Positions 19,095 through 28,063 of a stretch of DNA of 64,000 bases are shown here, piece after piece (position 1 is the stretch's first letter; every line of letters begins with the position of its first letter). The DNA is from RYN-230 sp963770535 (GTDB lineage: Bacteria; Actinomycetota; Actinomycetes; Streptosporangiales; Streptosporangiaceae): contig CAVYPZ010000004.1 in NCBI GenBank assembly GCA_963770535.1, forward strand, positions 1,240,001 through 1,304,000, written 5' to 3'. Made by a program: the position numbers and the translations under genes. The notes beneath the pieces are model-generated. The model was given only the letters and a program-made list of their open reading frames with translations. It had not been told where the DNA came from and made no database searches.

Positions 19095-19760
19095 GGATTA
19101 CAATCCCGGCCACATCCGCCATGACTACCTTTGGACAGTGGCAAATAGCGCGAACGAGAGCGTGCGTAACCGGCAGATGAACAGTTAGCAAACTAATCAC
19201 TGACTCCTCCTGTGGCACAGGAGGCGAGAGTGACAGAAAGACAGATCCTGGCAGGCGCCGTCCTAATTCTCGCCTCGCCATTATGGTGTTGCTATCGGCC
19301 GTTTTCGTCGCGGTCCACTGAGGTGATCCCGCGTCAAGGCTGGGATAATCCTGGGTCTCAAGGCTTGTGGTATCGCAAATCGGCCAGCTTCTGCCCCGCC
19401 GACGGCCCGGGCTTAGCCTTCATCCTCGTCACGGCATCTGGTGCCGCGGTCATCACGGCACCTCTGCCGGGCTGAACCCGTCCGTTTGCCGGCATTACTT
19501 CCTGTGGTTTACCGGCTGCTTGTACGTCGTGCTTCCTGGTGAATATTCCGCAAAATTATCGCGGTCATCAAATGCCGGATGGCGCGGCATGGGCGGCGCC
19601 AGCCAGAACGTCCCTCACCCCGCCGGGGTGACGCACGGCCGGCTGCCGCCACTGACCATGTCCAGGGAAGCGCGCCCAGCCACGTTCACTGTGACATCGC
19701 CGCTGCGGCCAGCGCCGGCCCATGATCGCCGTCGGCGGCTGGCGCGAGGGAGGAGGTGCC
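19095..19760. other. long intergenic region with a symmetric SD hairpin
   Basis: About 660 bases, AT-richer than the flanks, without a gene I recognise. A perfect hairpin CCTCCTGT-GGC-ACAGGAGG lies at 19206-19224. Because it is palindromic it offers an AGGAGG ribosome site on both strands: before GTG 19230 (+; about 82 codons, hydrophobic start ILAGAVLILASPLW) and before a GTG near 19200 (-; about 42 codons). Neither peptide is recognisable. No terminator T-run follows the hairpin. The right part holds a recurring palindrome at 19615. Confidence 0.4.
19615..19631. promoter_or_regulatory. recurring palindrome, site 2 (TCACCC-CGCCG-GGGTGA)
   Basis: A perfect member of the TCACCC-N5-GGGTGA set, 129 bases upstream of the TMEM175-type gene at 19761 and in non-coding DNA. 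Confidence 0.6.
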
Positions 19761-20408
19761 GTGTCATCTGGCGGGGATGCGCCGCGCAGACGCCGATCAC
19801 TCGGCAAGGGCCGGATGGAATCTTTCAGCGACGGCGTGTTCGGATTCGCCGCGACGCTGCTCGTGCTGGACATCGCGCTTCACCCGCCAGGCACGCCCCT
19901 GCAGCAGGTGCTGCACGCCTGGCCCTCCTACGTGGCCTACGCCACCAGCTTCCTGACCATCGGCGGCGCATGGCTCCTGCACACCGGGCTGACCGACCAG
20001 CTCGCCCGGACCGATCCGCTCTTCCTGCGGCTCAACCTCCTCGTGCTGCTGGTCGTGGTCGTCCTGCCGTTCCCGACCCGGCTCGTCGCAGACGCACTGC
20101 ATAACAGCAGCGGCGAACGGGTGTACGTCACCATGTACGGGCTCACCCTCCTGGCCATCCGCCTCCTGGGAGCCGTCCTGGACGCCTACGCGCGGCGCGA
20201 GCACCTCTACTCACCGCACCAAGACGAGGAAGAGGAGGAAGTGCACACAGACCGGCGCAAACTCCTGCCCGTCATCGCCGGGTACGTGATCGCGATCCTC
20301 ATCGGGCTCGCCCTGCCGGTACTGGGGGTGGCACTGTACTTCGGCATCGCGGTGTACGTGGTGGTCCCGTTCCGGGAAGCCGCACGGCTCCTGCGCCGGC
20401 CCTCCTAG
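19761..20408 (+). CDS. TMEM175 (DUF1211) family membrane protein
   Basis: A 215-residue paralogue of the gene at 13312, with the canonical MESFSDGVFGFAATLLVLDI signature, WPSYVAYATSFLTIGGAWLL, LFLRLNLLVLLVVVVLPFPT, then a charged cytosolic loop with a run of glutamates (DEEEEEVHTDRR) and VIAGYVIAILIGLALPVLG near the end. Probably a potassium leak channel subunit by family. GTG 19761 is chosen because AGGAGGTG is positioned just before it; the frame is open to 19722. A recurring palindrome (19615) lies upstream. Confidence 0.9.
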   Translation: MSSGGDAPRRRRSLGKGRMESFSDGVFGFAATLLVLDIALHPPGTPLQQVLHAWPSYVAYATSFLTIGGAWLLHTGLTDQLARTDPLFLRLNLLVLLVVVVLPFPTRLVADALHNSSGERVYVTMYGLTLLAIRLLGAVLDAYARREHLYSPHQDEEEEEVHTDRRKLLPVIAGYVIAILIGLALPVLGVALYFGIAVYVVVPFREAARLLRRPS

Positions 20409-20495
20409 CTCTGGCCGGCGAACACCGCCGCCGCGTCGCCCATGGCCCGCCGGGCGCTCCCGCTGTCCCGCAGTGACCGGCGGTTCCCTGGTGAC

Positions 20496-21161
20496 TCAGC
20501 CGTACCCCAGCATGTGGCCGCGGTTGATCATCGCCTGCTGCAATGCCGCGCGGCCTGGGCGCGCTGTGGTGGCCAGGGTGGCTGCGGGAGTGTGCAGCCC
20601 GTCCAGCGCGAGGTCGATGAACCTTTGCCAGGCTGTTGGCGCGGCGCCGGAGGTCCGGTCGACCAGTCCCGCGTTGGCCATCAGCAGCAGCACGAGGTCC
20701 TCGGGGGTGAAGTCAGCGCGCAGGTCGCCGCTGGCCCGGGCGCGGTCGGCGATGCGGGTGAAGTCACGCAGGGCGCGGGACCGGAGCTGCTCAAGCTCGG
20801 GCGCACCGGTCACTTCGGTGATGAGCAGGTCGGCGAGGCCGCGGTCAGTGGCCTGCAACCTGGCCAGGAACCTGACGTGCCCGGCGAACGCGTGCCACGG
20901 ATCAGGGTCGTCAAGAGCCTGCGACGCGGCGTCGATGACACGGCACAGGGTGTCGGCGAAGACCGCCGCCGCCAGGGCGCAGCGGGACGGGAAGTGACGG
21001 TAGAGGGTGGCGTTGCCCACGCGGGCTGCCCTGGCGATCTCATCCAGGGGAGCGTCCAGGCCGCGGCTGCTGTAGAGCTCACGGGCGGCCTCGATGATCT
21101 GGCGCCGGTTACGGGCCGCGTCGGCGCGCAGCGGGGTGCCGGAATCCTGGGCAGCGGCCAT
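20496..21161 (-). CDS. TetR family transcriptional regulator
   Basis: A 221-residue repressor. HTH: NRRQIIEAARELYSSRGLDA, then LDEIARAARVGNATLYRHFP (residues about 18-60). The C-terminal domain (RFLARLQATDRGLADLLITE, FTPEDLVLLLMANAGLVDRT) is the SbtR-like ligand domain frequent in actinomycetes. It is divergent from the PPOX-like and DoxX genes, with repeated and inverted GC boxes in between, so control of those genes is likely (inference). Confidence 0.93.
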   Translation of the reverse strand: MAAAQDSGTPLRADAARNRRQIIEAARELYSSRGLDAPLDEIARAARVGNATLYRHFPSRCALAAAVFADTLCRVIDAASQALDDPDPWHAFAGHVRFLARLQATDRGLADLLITEVTGAPELEQLRSRALRDFTRIADRARASGDLRADFTPEDLVLLLMANAGLVDRTSGAAPTAWQRFIDLALDGLHTPAATLATTARPGRAALQQAMINRGHMLGYG

Positions 21162-21190
21162 GCCACGAATGTACCCGTAATCAGGGAGTG

Positions 21191-21246
21191 GTCCCCGGTT
21201 CTGCTAGAGTCTGATCCGGCATCCGGGGACTATCCCCCGGTTCTGC
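21191..21246. promoter_or_regulatory. putative TetR operator region with direct and inverted repeats
   Basis: CCCCGGTTCTGC occurs twice in the same orientation (21193-21204 and 21235-21246), exactly 42 bp or four helical turns apart. GTCCCCGG (21191-21198) and CCGGGGAC (21223-21230) are inverted. The region lies between the divergent TetR gene and the PPOX-like gene. Confidence 0.45.
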
Positions 21247-21372
21247 GGTAAGGCTTACAAATATCCGCGTAAAGGCAGGTGCGGACATGCTGGCACGAGT
21301 GGCCACGGGCCGCGAGGCGGAGCCCGCGGTGGCAGGTGCGCTGGCGCGCGCCCGCATCCAGGCGGCGGCGTG

Positions 21373-21822
21373 ATGCCGGGCCAGGACGAGCTCTGGGACC
21401 TCGTCACTGCCAGCCGGCAGGGCGTGCTGGCCACCGTCAAGGCGGACGGGTCGCCCCAGCTCTCGAACGTCTTGTACGTGGCCGACCCGGCCACACGGGT
21501 TGTCCGCGTCTCGACCACAGCGGACCGGGCCAAGGGCCGCAACCTGGCCCGCGACCCCCGCGCCGCGCTGCACGTCAGCGGCGGGGACTTCTGGCACTAC
21601 GCGGTCGCGGAGGGGCCGGTCACCTTGTCGGGGGTGGCCTCGGTCCCGGGCGACGACGCCATCGGGGAACTGCTGGAAGTGCACTCCTCTTTCTATGGTG
21701 AGATCGACCGGGCCGCGTTCGACGAAGAGATGATCACGAACCGGAGGCTCGTCGTCCGGCTCCAGGTCACCCACCTGTACGGCGTGATGGCCAGGACCGG
21801 CCGCCGCCCCGTCAGCACGTGA
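21373..21822 (+). CDS. PPOX-class, probably F420-dependent, oxidoreductase
   Basis: A 149-residue split-barrel flavoenzyme-like protein: LWDLVTASRQGVLATVKADG, SPQLSNVLYVADPAT, TADRAKGRNLARDPRAALHV and FYGEIDRAAFDEEMITNRRL. This order matches the TIGR03618/Rv1155 group, which binds F420 or FMN. Reaction not assigned. ATG 21373 and GTG 21370 are adjacent possible starts. It is the first gene after a divergent TetR regulator and is followed by DoxX. Confidence 0.88.
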   Translation: MPGQDELWDLVTASRQGVLATVKADGSPQLSNVLYVADPATRVVRVSTTADRAKGRNLARDPRAALHVSGGDFWHYAVAEGPVTLSGVASVPGDDAIGELLEVHSSFYGEIDRAAFDEEMITNRRLVVRLQVTHLYGVMARTGRRPVST

Positions 21823-21882
21823 CACCCGGCTCTGCCGCCCTCACCGGCCGGCAGGGCGGGACGACCCCCAGGAAGGGACCGA

Positions 21883-22452
21883 ATGCGGAACGTCATGCTC
21901 CTCAGTGCCCGGCTGGTGCTGGGCGGATATCTCAGCGTGCACGGCGCCCAGAAGCTGTTCGGCGTGTTCGGCGGGCACGGGCTTGACACCACGGGCCAGG
22001 CCTTCGAACGGCTGGGGCTCACTCCGGGAAAGCCGATGGCGGCCCTGGCCGGGGCTACCGAACTGGCCGGTGGCCTGCTCACCGCCACCGGTGTGGCTGA
22101 CCCCGCTGGCCCGCTGGCCATCATCGGGGCCATGACGGTTGCGTCTGCGACGCATCGTGCGAACGGCCCGCTGGCCGCCCGCGGCGGCTTCGAGCTGCCG
22201 GTAACCAACCTCGCTGCTGCTGCTGCCCTCGCGGCCGCCGGGCCTGGGCGGCTCCGCCTGGGCCGCCCCCTCCCGCGCCCCCTGGCCGCGGCCGCGTTCG
22301 GTGCCGGTGGCCTGCTTGCGGCGCTGTCCCTGGCGAAGCTGGTGGCAGCGGACAGGGCCCGGGCCAGCCAGCCTGCGCCCTCCGGGCCGGTCCCCGGGGA
22401 ACCCGGAACGCCGGCTGGGGCCAGAGAATCGTCCGCGGACACGCAGGCCTGA
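21883..22452 (+). CDS. DoxX family membrane protein
   Basis: A 189-residue membrane protein with the DoxX pattern: LLSARLVLGGYLSVHGAQKL, FGVFGGHGL, a helix with LAGATELAGGLLTATG, then PLAIIGAMTVASATH and a distal helix pair, plus a polar Pro/Ala-rich tail (about residues 160-189). DoxX proteins occur in redox or thiol stress systems; a specific partner is not known here. SD AGGAAGGG before ATG 21883. Probably co-transcribed with the PPOX-like gene 60 bases upstream. Confidence 0.9.
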   Translation: MRNVMLLSARLVLGGYLSVHGAQKLFGVFGGHGLDTTGQAFERLGLTPGKPMAALAGATELAGGLLTATGVADPAGPLAIIGAMTVASATHRANGPLAARGGFELPVTNLAAAAALAAAGPGRLRLGRPLPRPLAAAAFGAGGLLAALSLAKLVAADRARASQPAPSGPVPGEPGTPAGARESSADTQA

Positions 22453-22480
22453 GACCGGCATGCCCGTGCCGCGGCTTTCG

Positions 22481-22699
22481 CTAGTCGTGAACGTCTGCGG
22501 CCAGGTAATGGCTGGTTTGCGGCTGCGGGTCAGATAGTGCCGCAGCGTCGTCGTGGTATTGCTGGTCGGTGCCGGTCTGCCGTTCGCGGTGCTGCCTGAG
22601 GTGTTCTTCCCAGCTGGCGACGCTGAACAGCTCGATGAACACGTGCGGGTTCTGGCCGTCCCGGTACAGGGCCCGGTCTGTCGCCCCTGTCCGCCAGCA
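22481..22699 (-). pseudogene. C-terminal remnant of an EntS-type MFS transporter
   Basis: About 72 codons read WRTGATDRALYRDGQNPHVF, IELFSVASWEEHLRQHRERQ, TGTDQQYHDDAAALSDP. This is the antibiotic-monooxygenase-like tail that follows the membrane part of PF05977 MFS transporters. No transmembrane region precedes it: upstream in frame the sequence is low-complexity and unrelated. It is the 3' end of a lost gene. Confidence 0.65.
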
Positions 22700-22849
22700 C
22701 CCCGCCGGCCAGCGCGAACAAGACAGGCCCGCAGATCTGGCGGCAGACTTGCTGGCCGCGGTGGGCTGGTGGTCCCGCCGGGGATAGCGTGGCTGAGGGC
22801 GGGCGGAACCCGTGAGCGCATGGCGCAACAAGTTCGGAGGGTGACTCAG

Positions 22850-23749
22850 ATGGCGGCGGAGACCCCGGGCGGGAAGGTGCGGGTTGCGGTGCTGGGGACC
22901 GGGATCATGGGCGCGGCGATGGCCCGCAACCTGCTGTCCGCCGGGCTGCGGACCACGGTCTGGGATCGTTCACCCACCGCGACCGTGTCGCTGTCGGACG
23001 CGGGGGCGCTGGTGGCAGCGTCGCCGGCGGAGGCCGTCGGTGATGCGCAGGTGGTGATCACGATGCTGCCGACCGCCGATGTGGTCACGTCGGTGATCTT
23101 CGGTAGCGGCGTGGCCAGCGCGCTGGCCCACGGCGCGGTGTGGGCGCAGATGGGCACGATCGGCCTGGCGGAAACGACCGGCATCGGCAGCCGTCTCGGC
23201 AGGCTGCGGCCCGACGTCATGTTCGTGGACGCGCCGGTATCGGGCAGCAAAGGCCCCGCCGAGGCGGGCCAGCTGCTCATCCTGGCCTCCGGGCCGCCCG
23301 CAGCAGCAGCGGCCGTGGCACCGGTGTTCTCAGCGATCGGCCGCAAGACCGTGTGGCTGGGCGCGGCCGGCCAGGGCAGCCGGATGAAGCTGGCTGTCAA
23401 CGCCTACATGTCCATCCTGATCGAGGGCGTGGCTGAGGCCCTGGAACTGGCCGGCCAGCTGGGCATCGATGACTCGAAGCTGGCCGAGGCCATCGAAGGC
23501 GGGCCGCTGGACGCACCGATCGCGGACGCCAAGCTGCACAAGATGCAGCGGGGCGATTTCGCGCCCGAGTTCCCGCTGGAATGGGCACTGAAAGACGTGG
23601 ACCTGGCGATCAGCGCCGCGCGTGACGACGAGCTGCCGTTGCTGGCCGCGCTGTCGCGGCAGTGGCACGCTGCCGTTGACGCCGGGCACGGCCGCGACGA
23701 CGTCAGCGCCGCCCGCCTGGCCCTCGGCCCCCGCCGGCAACAGCCCTAG
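22850..23749 (+). CDS. NAD(P)-dependent beta-hydroxyacid dehydrogenase (3-hydroxyisobutyrate dehydrogenase-like)
   Basis: A 299-residue cytosolic dehydrogenase. Rossmann motif VAVLGTGIMGAAMARNLLSA near the start, the substrate-binding DAPVSGSKGPAEAGQLLILA, and the catalytic-lysine helix GSRMKLAVNAYMSILIEGVA. The C-terminal all-helical domain carries FPLEWALKDVDLAISAARDD. Substrate could be a hydroxyacid or an imine; imine reductases share this fold. ATG 22850 is preceded at the right distance by TTCGGAGGG; the frame is open upstream but reads as non-coding. Its stop overlaps the end of the convergent MFS pseudogene. Confidence 0.93.
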   Translation: MAAETPGGKVRVAVLGTGIMGAAMARNLLSAGLRTTVWDRSPTATVSLSDAGALVAASPAEAVGDAQVVITMLPTADVVTSVIFGSGVASALAHGAVWAQMGTIGLAETTGIGSRLGRLRPDVMFVDAPVSGSKGPAEAGQLLILASGPPAAAAAVAPVFSAIGRKTVWLGAAGQGSRMKLAVNAYMSILIEGVAEALELAGQLGIDDSKLAEAIEGGPLDAPIADAKLHKMQRGDFAPEFPLEWALKDVDLAISAARDDELPLLAALSRQWHAAVDAGHGRDDVSAARLALGPRRQQP

Positions 23750-24884
23750 GCCGCGGCCTTGGGCGGCGTGGCCAGCGGGGTCCCGGCCATCGCGCAGTGC
23801 CGCTGAAGAGACGGCGGGAGTTCCTTCGCTACTGGTGTGGTGCCTGCTCCGGGCCGGCTCAGGGCGTCGTCACGGATCGTGGTCCAGGCGAGCAGCGCGG
23901 CAGCGAACGATGCCCCGGCGGCGATGGTCATGGCGACCGGGAAGCCGGCTGCCAGCTTGACGGGGTCCTCGAAGTCGGCGCCGGAAAGCCCTGCAGCAAG
24001 GGGAAGGGCCGCGACCGCGATCATCTGGCCGAGGCGGGAGAGTGCATTGTTGACGGCGGAAGCGATCCCGGAGTGCCGCGCATCGACGCTCGCCAGCACA
24101 GTCGCGGTGATGGGGGTGATCAGCGCGGCGAGACCGGCCCCGAATACGGCCAGCGAAGGCAGCACCGCGGCAAAGTAGCTGTCGCCGGGGTGGATCCGTG
24201 CCATGAGCAGCAGTCCCGCGCCAGTCAGGACGGCTCCGGCGGTCAGTGGGATCCGCGGGCCGATGCGCTGGGCAATCGCCCGGATGGGCTGGATCCGATC
24301 AGCAGCAAGATGGTGATCGGCAGCGTCGCGGCCCCAGCCTGAAGGCCGGTGTAGCCGAGGCTGATCTGCAGGAACGCGACGAACAGGAGGATCACGCCGC
24401 CGAGCGCCGCATAGGTGACCAGTCAGGCTGACCGCCGCAGCGGTGATCACCGCGGGGGTCAGGCCCCCGGAGGCCTGGATCAGCGAAGCACGCGTGGGAT
24501 CCCGGGACTCTGGCACCCGGACCACTGCGGCGGCGATGACGAACACCCCCAGCGGCAGGTTGATCAGGAAGACCGCACGCCATGACAGTGCATCGGTCAG
24601 GTAGCCGCCGACGGGCGGGCCGACCGCCGGCAACCGCGGTCAGGCCCGCCCACGCGCGGCGACGAGCAGCTGAATGGTCGGGGCGGCCGCGCACAGCACG
24701 GAGGCGGCCACGAAAGCCCCCACCCCCAGGATGAACATGCGACGCCGGCCATAAAGGTCGCTGAGCGAGCCGGCGGGGAGGATAAGCGCCGCGAGGGTGA
24801 GCACATAACCATCCAGCGTCCACTGCAGCCCCGCGACCCCACGGCGAGCACCCAGCGGCCGGCGGTCGAAGCGAGCCGCACCAT
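23746..24884 (-). pseudogene. DHA2-type MFS drug transporter, disrupted
   Basis: Pieces of a 14-TM EmrB/QacA-like exporter appear in different frames: GLQWTLDGYVLTLAALILPA, GSLSDLYGRRRMFILGVGAF (around 24650-24830), AWAGLTAVAG joined to VGPPVGGYLTDALSWRAVFL (24560-24650), TYAALGGVILLFVAFLQISL (about 24370-24415), and the terminal frame ending near 23746 with ITATVLASVDARHSGIASAV. About 40-50 codons normally between the AAR and AWAGL motifs are missing, and at least three frame changes occur. The gene cannot make a full transporter. Confidence 0.8.
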
Positions 24885-24921
24885 GCCAGGCCCCCCGTCC
24901 TCGTTCCCCGCCAGCTAGTAC

Positions 24922-27585
24922 CTAGCTTTTCGGGCCAGCCGAGAGCAGCCGCATCTGTCGTGCGCGCTGTACCGCCGAGGAACGATCCTGAGCCTGGAGC
25001 TTCGTGTAGATGTTGCGGACGTGGGTGTTGACGGTGTTCACCGAGACCGACAGCTCGCTGGCGATCTCCGGCCGGGACAGGTTCGTCGGGAGATACCGCA
25101 GCACCCGCAGCTCGCTCGGGCTGAGTTGCTCGATCTGCGCCAGTGAAGGTTCATCGCCCGGTGCTACGGATGATCCACGCATGACGTCGAGGATGTCGGT
25201 CAGCAGGGCTGCGTGCGCCGTCTCAGGTTTCGGCATGGCCTCGAGCAGCGCGAGCGAGCCCGTCATCGCGAACGGCAGGATGAGCCGGTCCGCCTCCGCC
25301 AGGGCCAGCGCGCTCTCTGTGGAAGCGGCGGCGGCGCGCTGGTCGCCGAGTTCGCGGTGCGCGAGCGCGGCCAGCAGGTGCGCCTCAACGACTGTCACGT
25401 AGCCGATCACCGGGGCTACCCCGCTCAGAACACGCCGGACCGGGGTCAGGGCGGCCGCTGGGTCGCCTTCGGCGAGGCCGATGGCCGCGCGCGCATTATC
25501 GATCTCGCCGGAGCCTGCCAGATCCGGATCGAGTGCTGCCAGCGCGGCCCGGGCCTCACTGAGCTGCCCGAGGCGGGCCCGGGTGGCCAGCCTCCAGCTC
25601 GTCAGCTGACCCGCCAGCGCATGTGAGCCTTCCAGCTGCGCCTGCAGGTGCTCGACCGCGGTGAATTCCGCAAGTGCCTCGCGCAGCCTGCGGCGGCCCG
25701 CCAGCAGCGCGCCGGTGCCGATGTGCAGCAACAGCCTGATGACAGGCCCGGTGTCTGTCTCCACCGCGCGGGCGGCGCGCCTCAGCCAGCGCTCGCCCTC
25801 ATCGAATTCACCCGTCCAGATGAGAGTGCCTGCGAGGTTCACGAGCGCTGGCGCGATGACCGGCTCCGCGCCCCAGCCGTGCTGCTCGGCCAGGGCTATC
25901 GCCTCCCGGCACCGGCGCCGGGTAGTGGCGAAGGGCTCGATCTTCGATGCGAAGGCGAGCTCCGCCAGGCAGGCCACTTCGAGGTACGGGCGTCCGATCC
26001 ACCGCGCAAGTTCGGCGCCCTCTTGCAGGTGCCGCTCACTGTCCTGGTTTCCCAGCGACCATGCTTCGACGATGCCGAGGTTCATGAGCGCCACCGCGCG
26101 CAGGTCGCTGTCGAGCGCGATGTCGTCGGCGGACTGCCCGCTGACCGGCGAGGCCAGGAACCTGACCTGATCGACTACCCCCGCCAGGTGGCCGCGCTTG
26201 CGCGCGAGCGACAGCCTGAGCGCTGCGGTCGCCACTTCGAGGCGGTGCCTGCGCTCTGGCGGCGTGGACGTTATCGCGGTCTCCGCCACGGTCAGGTGGG
26301 CAGACACCTCATCCAGATGTCCCAGGGCCAGGTCGCTGGTGGCCCTGGCGAGAGCGAGATCCGGGCCCCCGGTGACGGCACCCGGCGGGAACGCGCGCAA
26401 CAGGGATTCGATGGTCTGCGCTTGCCCGTCCAGGGTCATGCCGAACGAGTGGTCGGCGAGCAGCCGTGCCGCGTCGGACCAGTCACCCGCGGCCTGAGTA
26501 TGCCGGATGGCCTCAGCGATCTCGCCGTGCCCGGTCAGCCACTGCGCGGCGAGCCGGTGCAGGGCCGGCAGGTCCCCGGGGAACCTGCGGCGCAGCTCAA
26601 GGCGGAGCAGGTCAGCGAAGAGGTAGTGATACCGGAACCAGGTCCGGGCCGGATCGAGCGCTACAACAAACGCATTGGCGTCTTCGAGATCGAGCAGGAT
26701 GCGCTCGGAGCCGGGATGGCCAGTCAGCAGATCGGCCAGCTCACCGTTGACCCGGTCGAGCAGGGCCGTCCGCAGCAGAAGCTGCTGGATCCCGGGCGGC
26801 TGGCATTCCAGCATCTCGGCGAGCAGGTACTCGGCCACCGTGCGGCTGCTGCCAGAGAACTCCGTGACAAACCTCTCCGGGTCCGGGCTGGTCGCCAGGG
26901 ACATCGCCGCCAGCCGCAGGCCGGCCGCCCAGCCTTCGGTGCGCTGATGCAGCCGGGCGGCACCGGCCTGCGACAGCGCGATGCCCGAAGCCTCCAGGAG
27001 CTGGTGGGTCTCGCGCTCAGTGAAACGCAAGTCTGCCGCGCGGATCTCTGCCAGCTCGCCGGCGAGACGGAGCTGGTGCAACCGCAAGGGGAGATCCCGC
27101 CGCGTCGCCAGGATCGCGTGCACGTGCGGAGGGAGCTTCTCCAGCAGCCGGGTCAGCTGCATCAGCGCTTCTGGCGAGGCCAGCTCGTGGAGATCATCAA
27201 TGACCAGGAAGGTGCGGTCGTGATGCGCGGCGAGTTCGGCCAGAACTCTCTCGCTGATGGCCGATTCGTTGAAGTCCGGTGTCGCCGCCGGCTGTTCGCC
27301 TGCGCCGGGGCTGCCGGCGGCCTGCTGGACGGCGCTGAGGAGCGCCAGCCAGAACTGCTGGGAGTCCTGCTGGTCGCGCCGCACCTGGACGACGGCCAGC
27401 CGGTACGACTGACCCGGACCGTCTGCCCAGGCCCGCAGCAGCGAGGTCTTGCCGCTGCCAGCGGGGGCCGAGATAAGCGTTACCTTCGCTGCCGTCGCGC
27501 GATCGAGGGATGCAAGAAGCTCTCCGCGCTGGATCAGCCGCGGAGCTGCCTGGGCTGGCTTCGGAGGGCTTGTCCTAAACGCCAC
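24922..27585 (-). CDS. MalT-like LuxR family regulator (STAND ATPase)
   Basis: An 887-residue regulator. Residues 35-300: P-loop NTPase with Walker A APAGSGKTS (40-48) and Walker B FLVIDDLHEL. The middle (about 330-800) is an alpha-helical TPR-like sensor region. The C-terminal LuxR/NarL HTH reads LSPSELRVLRYLPTNLSRPE, IASELSVSVNTVNTHVRNIY, TKLQAQDRSSAVQRA. By analogy with MalT, an inducer binds the sensor and ATP-dependent oligomers activate promoters. GTG start at 27585. It is divergent from the small protein at 27766 with a TCACCA-type palindrome at 27714 between them. One of three intact paralogues in the window. Confidence 0.95.
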   Translation of the reverse strand: MAFRTSPPKPAQAAPRLIQRGELLASLDRATAAKVTLISAPAGSGKTSLLRAWADGPGQSYRLAVVQVRRDQQDSQQFWLALLSAVQQAAGSPGAGEQPAATPDFNESAISERVLAELAAHHDRTFLVIDDLHELASPEALMQLTRLLEKLPPHVHAILATRRDLPLRLHQLRLAGELAEIRAADLRFTERETHQLLEASGIALSQAGAARLHQRTEGWAAGLRLAAMSLATSPDPERFVTEFSGSSRTVAEYLLAEMLECQPPGIQQLLLRTALLDRVNGELADLLTGHPGSERILLDLEDANAFVVALDPARTWFRYHYLFADLLRLELRRRFPGDLPALHRLAAQWLTGHGEIAEAIRHTQAAGDWSDAARLLADHSFGMTLDGQAQTIESLLRAFPPGAVTGGPDLALARATSDLALGHLDEVSAHLTVAETAITSTPPERRHRLEVATAALRLSLARKRGHLAGVVDQVRFLASPVSGQSADDIALDSDLRAVALMNLGIVEAWSLGNQDSERHLQEGAELARWIGRPYLEVACLAELAFASKIEPFATTRRRCREAIALAEQHGWGAEPVIAPALVNLAGTLIWTGEFDEGERWLRRAARAVETDTGPVIRLLLHIGTGALLAGRRRLREALAEFTAVEHLQAQLEGSHALAGQLTSWRLATRARLGQLSEARAALAALDPDLAGSGEIDNARAAIGLAEGDPAAALTPVRRVLSGVAPVIGYVTVVEAHLLAALAHRELGDQRAAAASTESALALAEADRLILPFAMTGSLALLEAMPKPETAHAALLTDILDVMRGSSVAPGDEPSLAQIEQLSPSELRVLRYLPTNLSRPEIASELSVSVNTVNTHVRNIYTKLQAQDRSSAVQRARQMRLLSAGPKS

Positions 27586-27713
27586 GCCGCAGCCCGATCC
27601 CCGGCGCGCTGGCCTGGCGCCGGCCGCCTCTCAGCATCTTGCCAGGTTACGTGCCCGGACCCTGGCTAGCGCAACACCTGGCTGCTCCGTATTACGCCAT
27701 TCGGGCGCCGGCG

Positions 27714-27730
27714 TCACCAGATCCCGGCGA
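27714..27730. promoter_or_regulatory. recurring palindrome, site 3 (TCACCA-GATCC-CGGCGA)
   Basis: Variant with TCACCA/CGGCGA arms. It lies 129 bases upstream of the MalT-like gene (minus) and 36 upstream of the small-protein gene (plus), so it could serve both. Confidence 0.45.
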
Positions 27731-27765
27731 TGCGGATTCACCTGCCTGCGCCGGACCATTGCCGC

Positions 27766-28014
27766 ATGGACCCTGCGTCGGCCAGGTACCTGATCAGGAT
27801 CAATAGCCATCTCGGTGCCACGTTGCTTTCGGCGTTCCCGGCGATGGCATGGAAGCGGCAGGGCCCGGAGACAGTCCTGACCGGCACGCTGGACCGGCCG
27901 GGGCTCCATGGCGTCCTCGCTGAGATCGAGGCGCTTGGCCTTGACCTGCTCGAGGTCCGCCAGCTGGGCCCTGAGGCGGGTTCGCCCGAACACGGTGACT
28001 CCTGCTCACCGTGA
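27766..28014 (+). CDS. small protein paired with MalT-like regulator (family member A)
   Basis: An 82-residue protein of unknown function. Its core RYLIRINSHLGATLLSAFPA, TVLTGTLDRPGLHGVLAEIE and ALGLDLLEVRQL aligns with the small protein at 46292 (TTTLRADLPDQCALSGLIQR, GLHLEITQVHLV). The predicted beta-alpha-beta pattern is ferredoxin-like. Both paralogues lie divergent from a MalT-type LuxR gene, so they may share or modulate its signal (inference). ATG 27766 starts the conserved part; an in-frame ATG at 27730 also exists. Confidence 0.65.
   Translation: MDPASARYLIRINSHLGATLLSAFPAMAWKRQGPETVLTGTLDRPGLHGVLAEIEALGLDLLEVRQLGPEAGSPEHGDSCSP
27991..28013. terminator. 8-bp inverted repeat at the end of the small-protein gene
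   Basis: CACGGTGA (27991-27998) and TCACCGTG (28006-28013) with loop CTCCTGC. It overlaps the stop codon and has no T-run. It could be a terminator hairpin, or an operator, because GGTGA-N7-TCACC recurs at 29419 and, degenerate, at 30241. Confidence 0.4.
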
Positions 28015-28063
28015 AGATCCCTGACCCCCGGCCCCGATCACCTAACCGAGAAAGTGACGACAC

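Noticed and set aside
19212..19475. Small protein gene behind the SD hairpin
   Set aside because: The translated product has no recognisable family or sustained coding character; listed only within the intergenic description.
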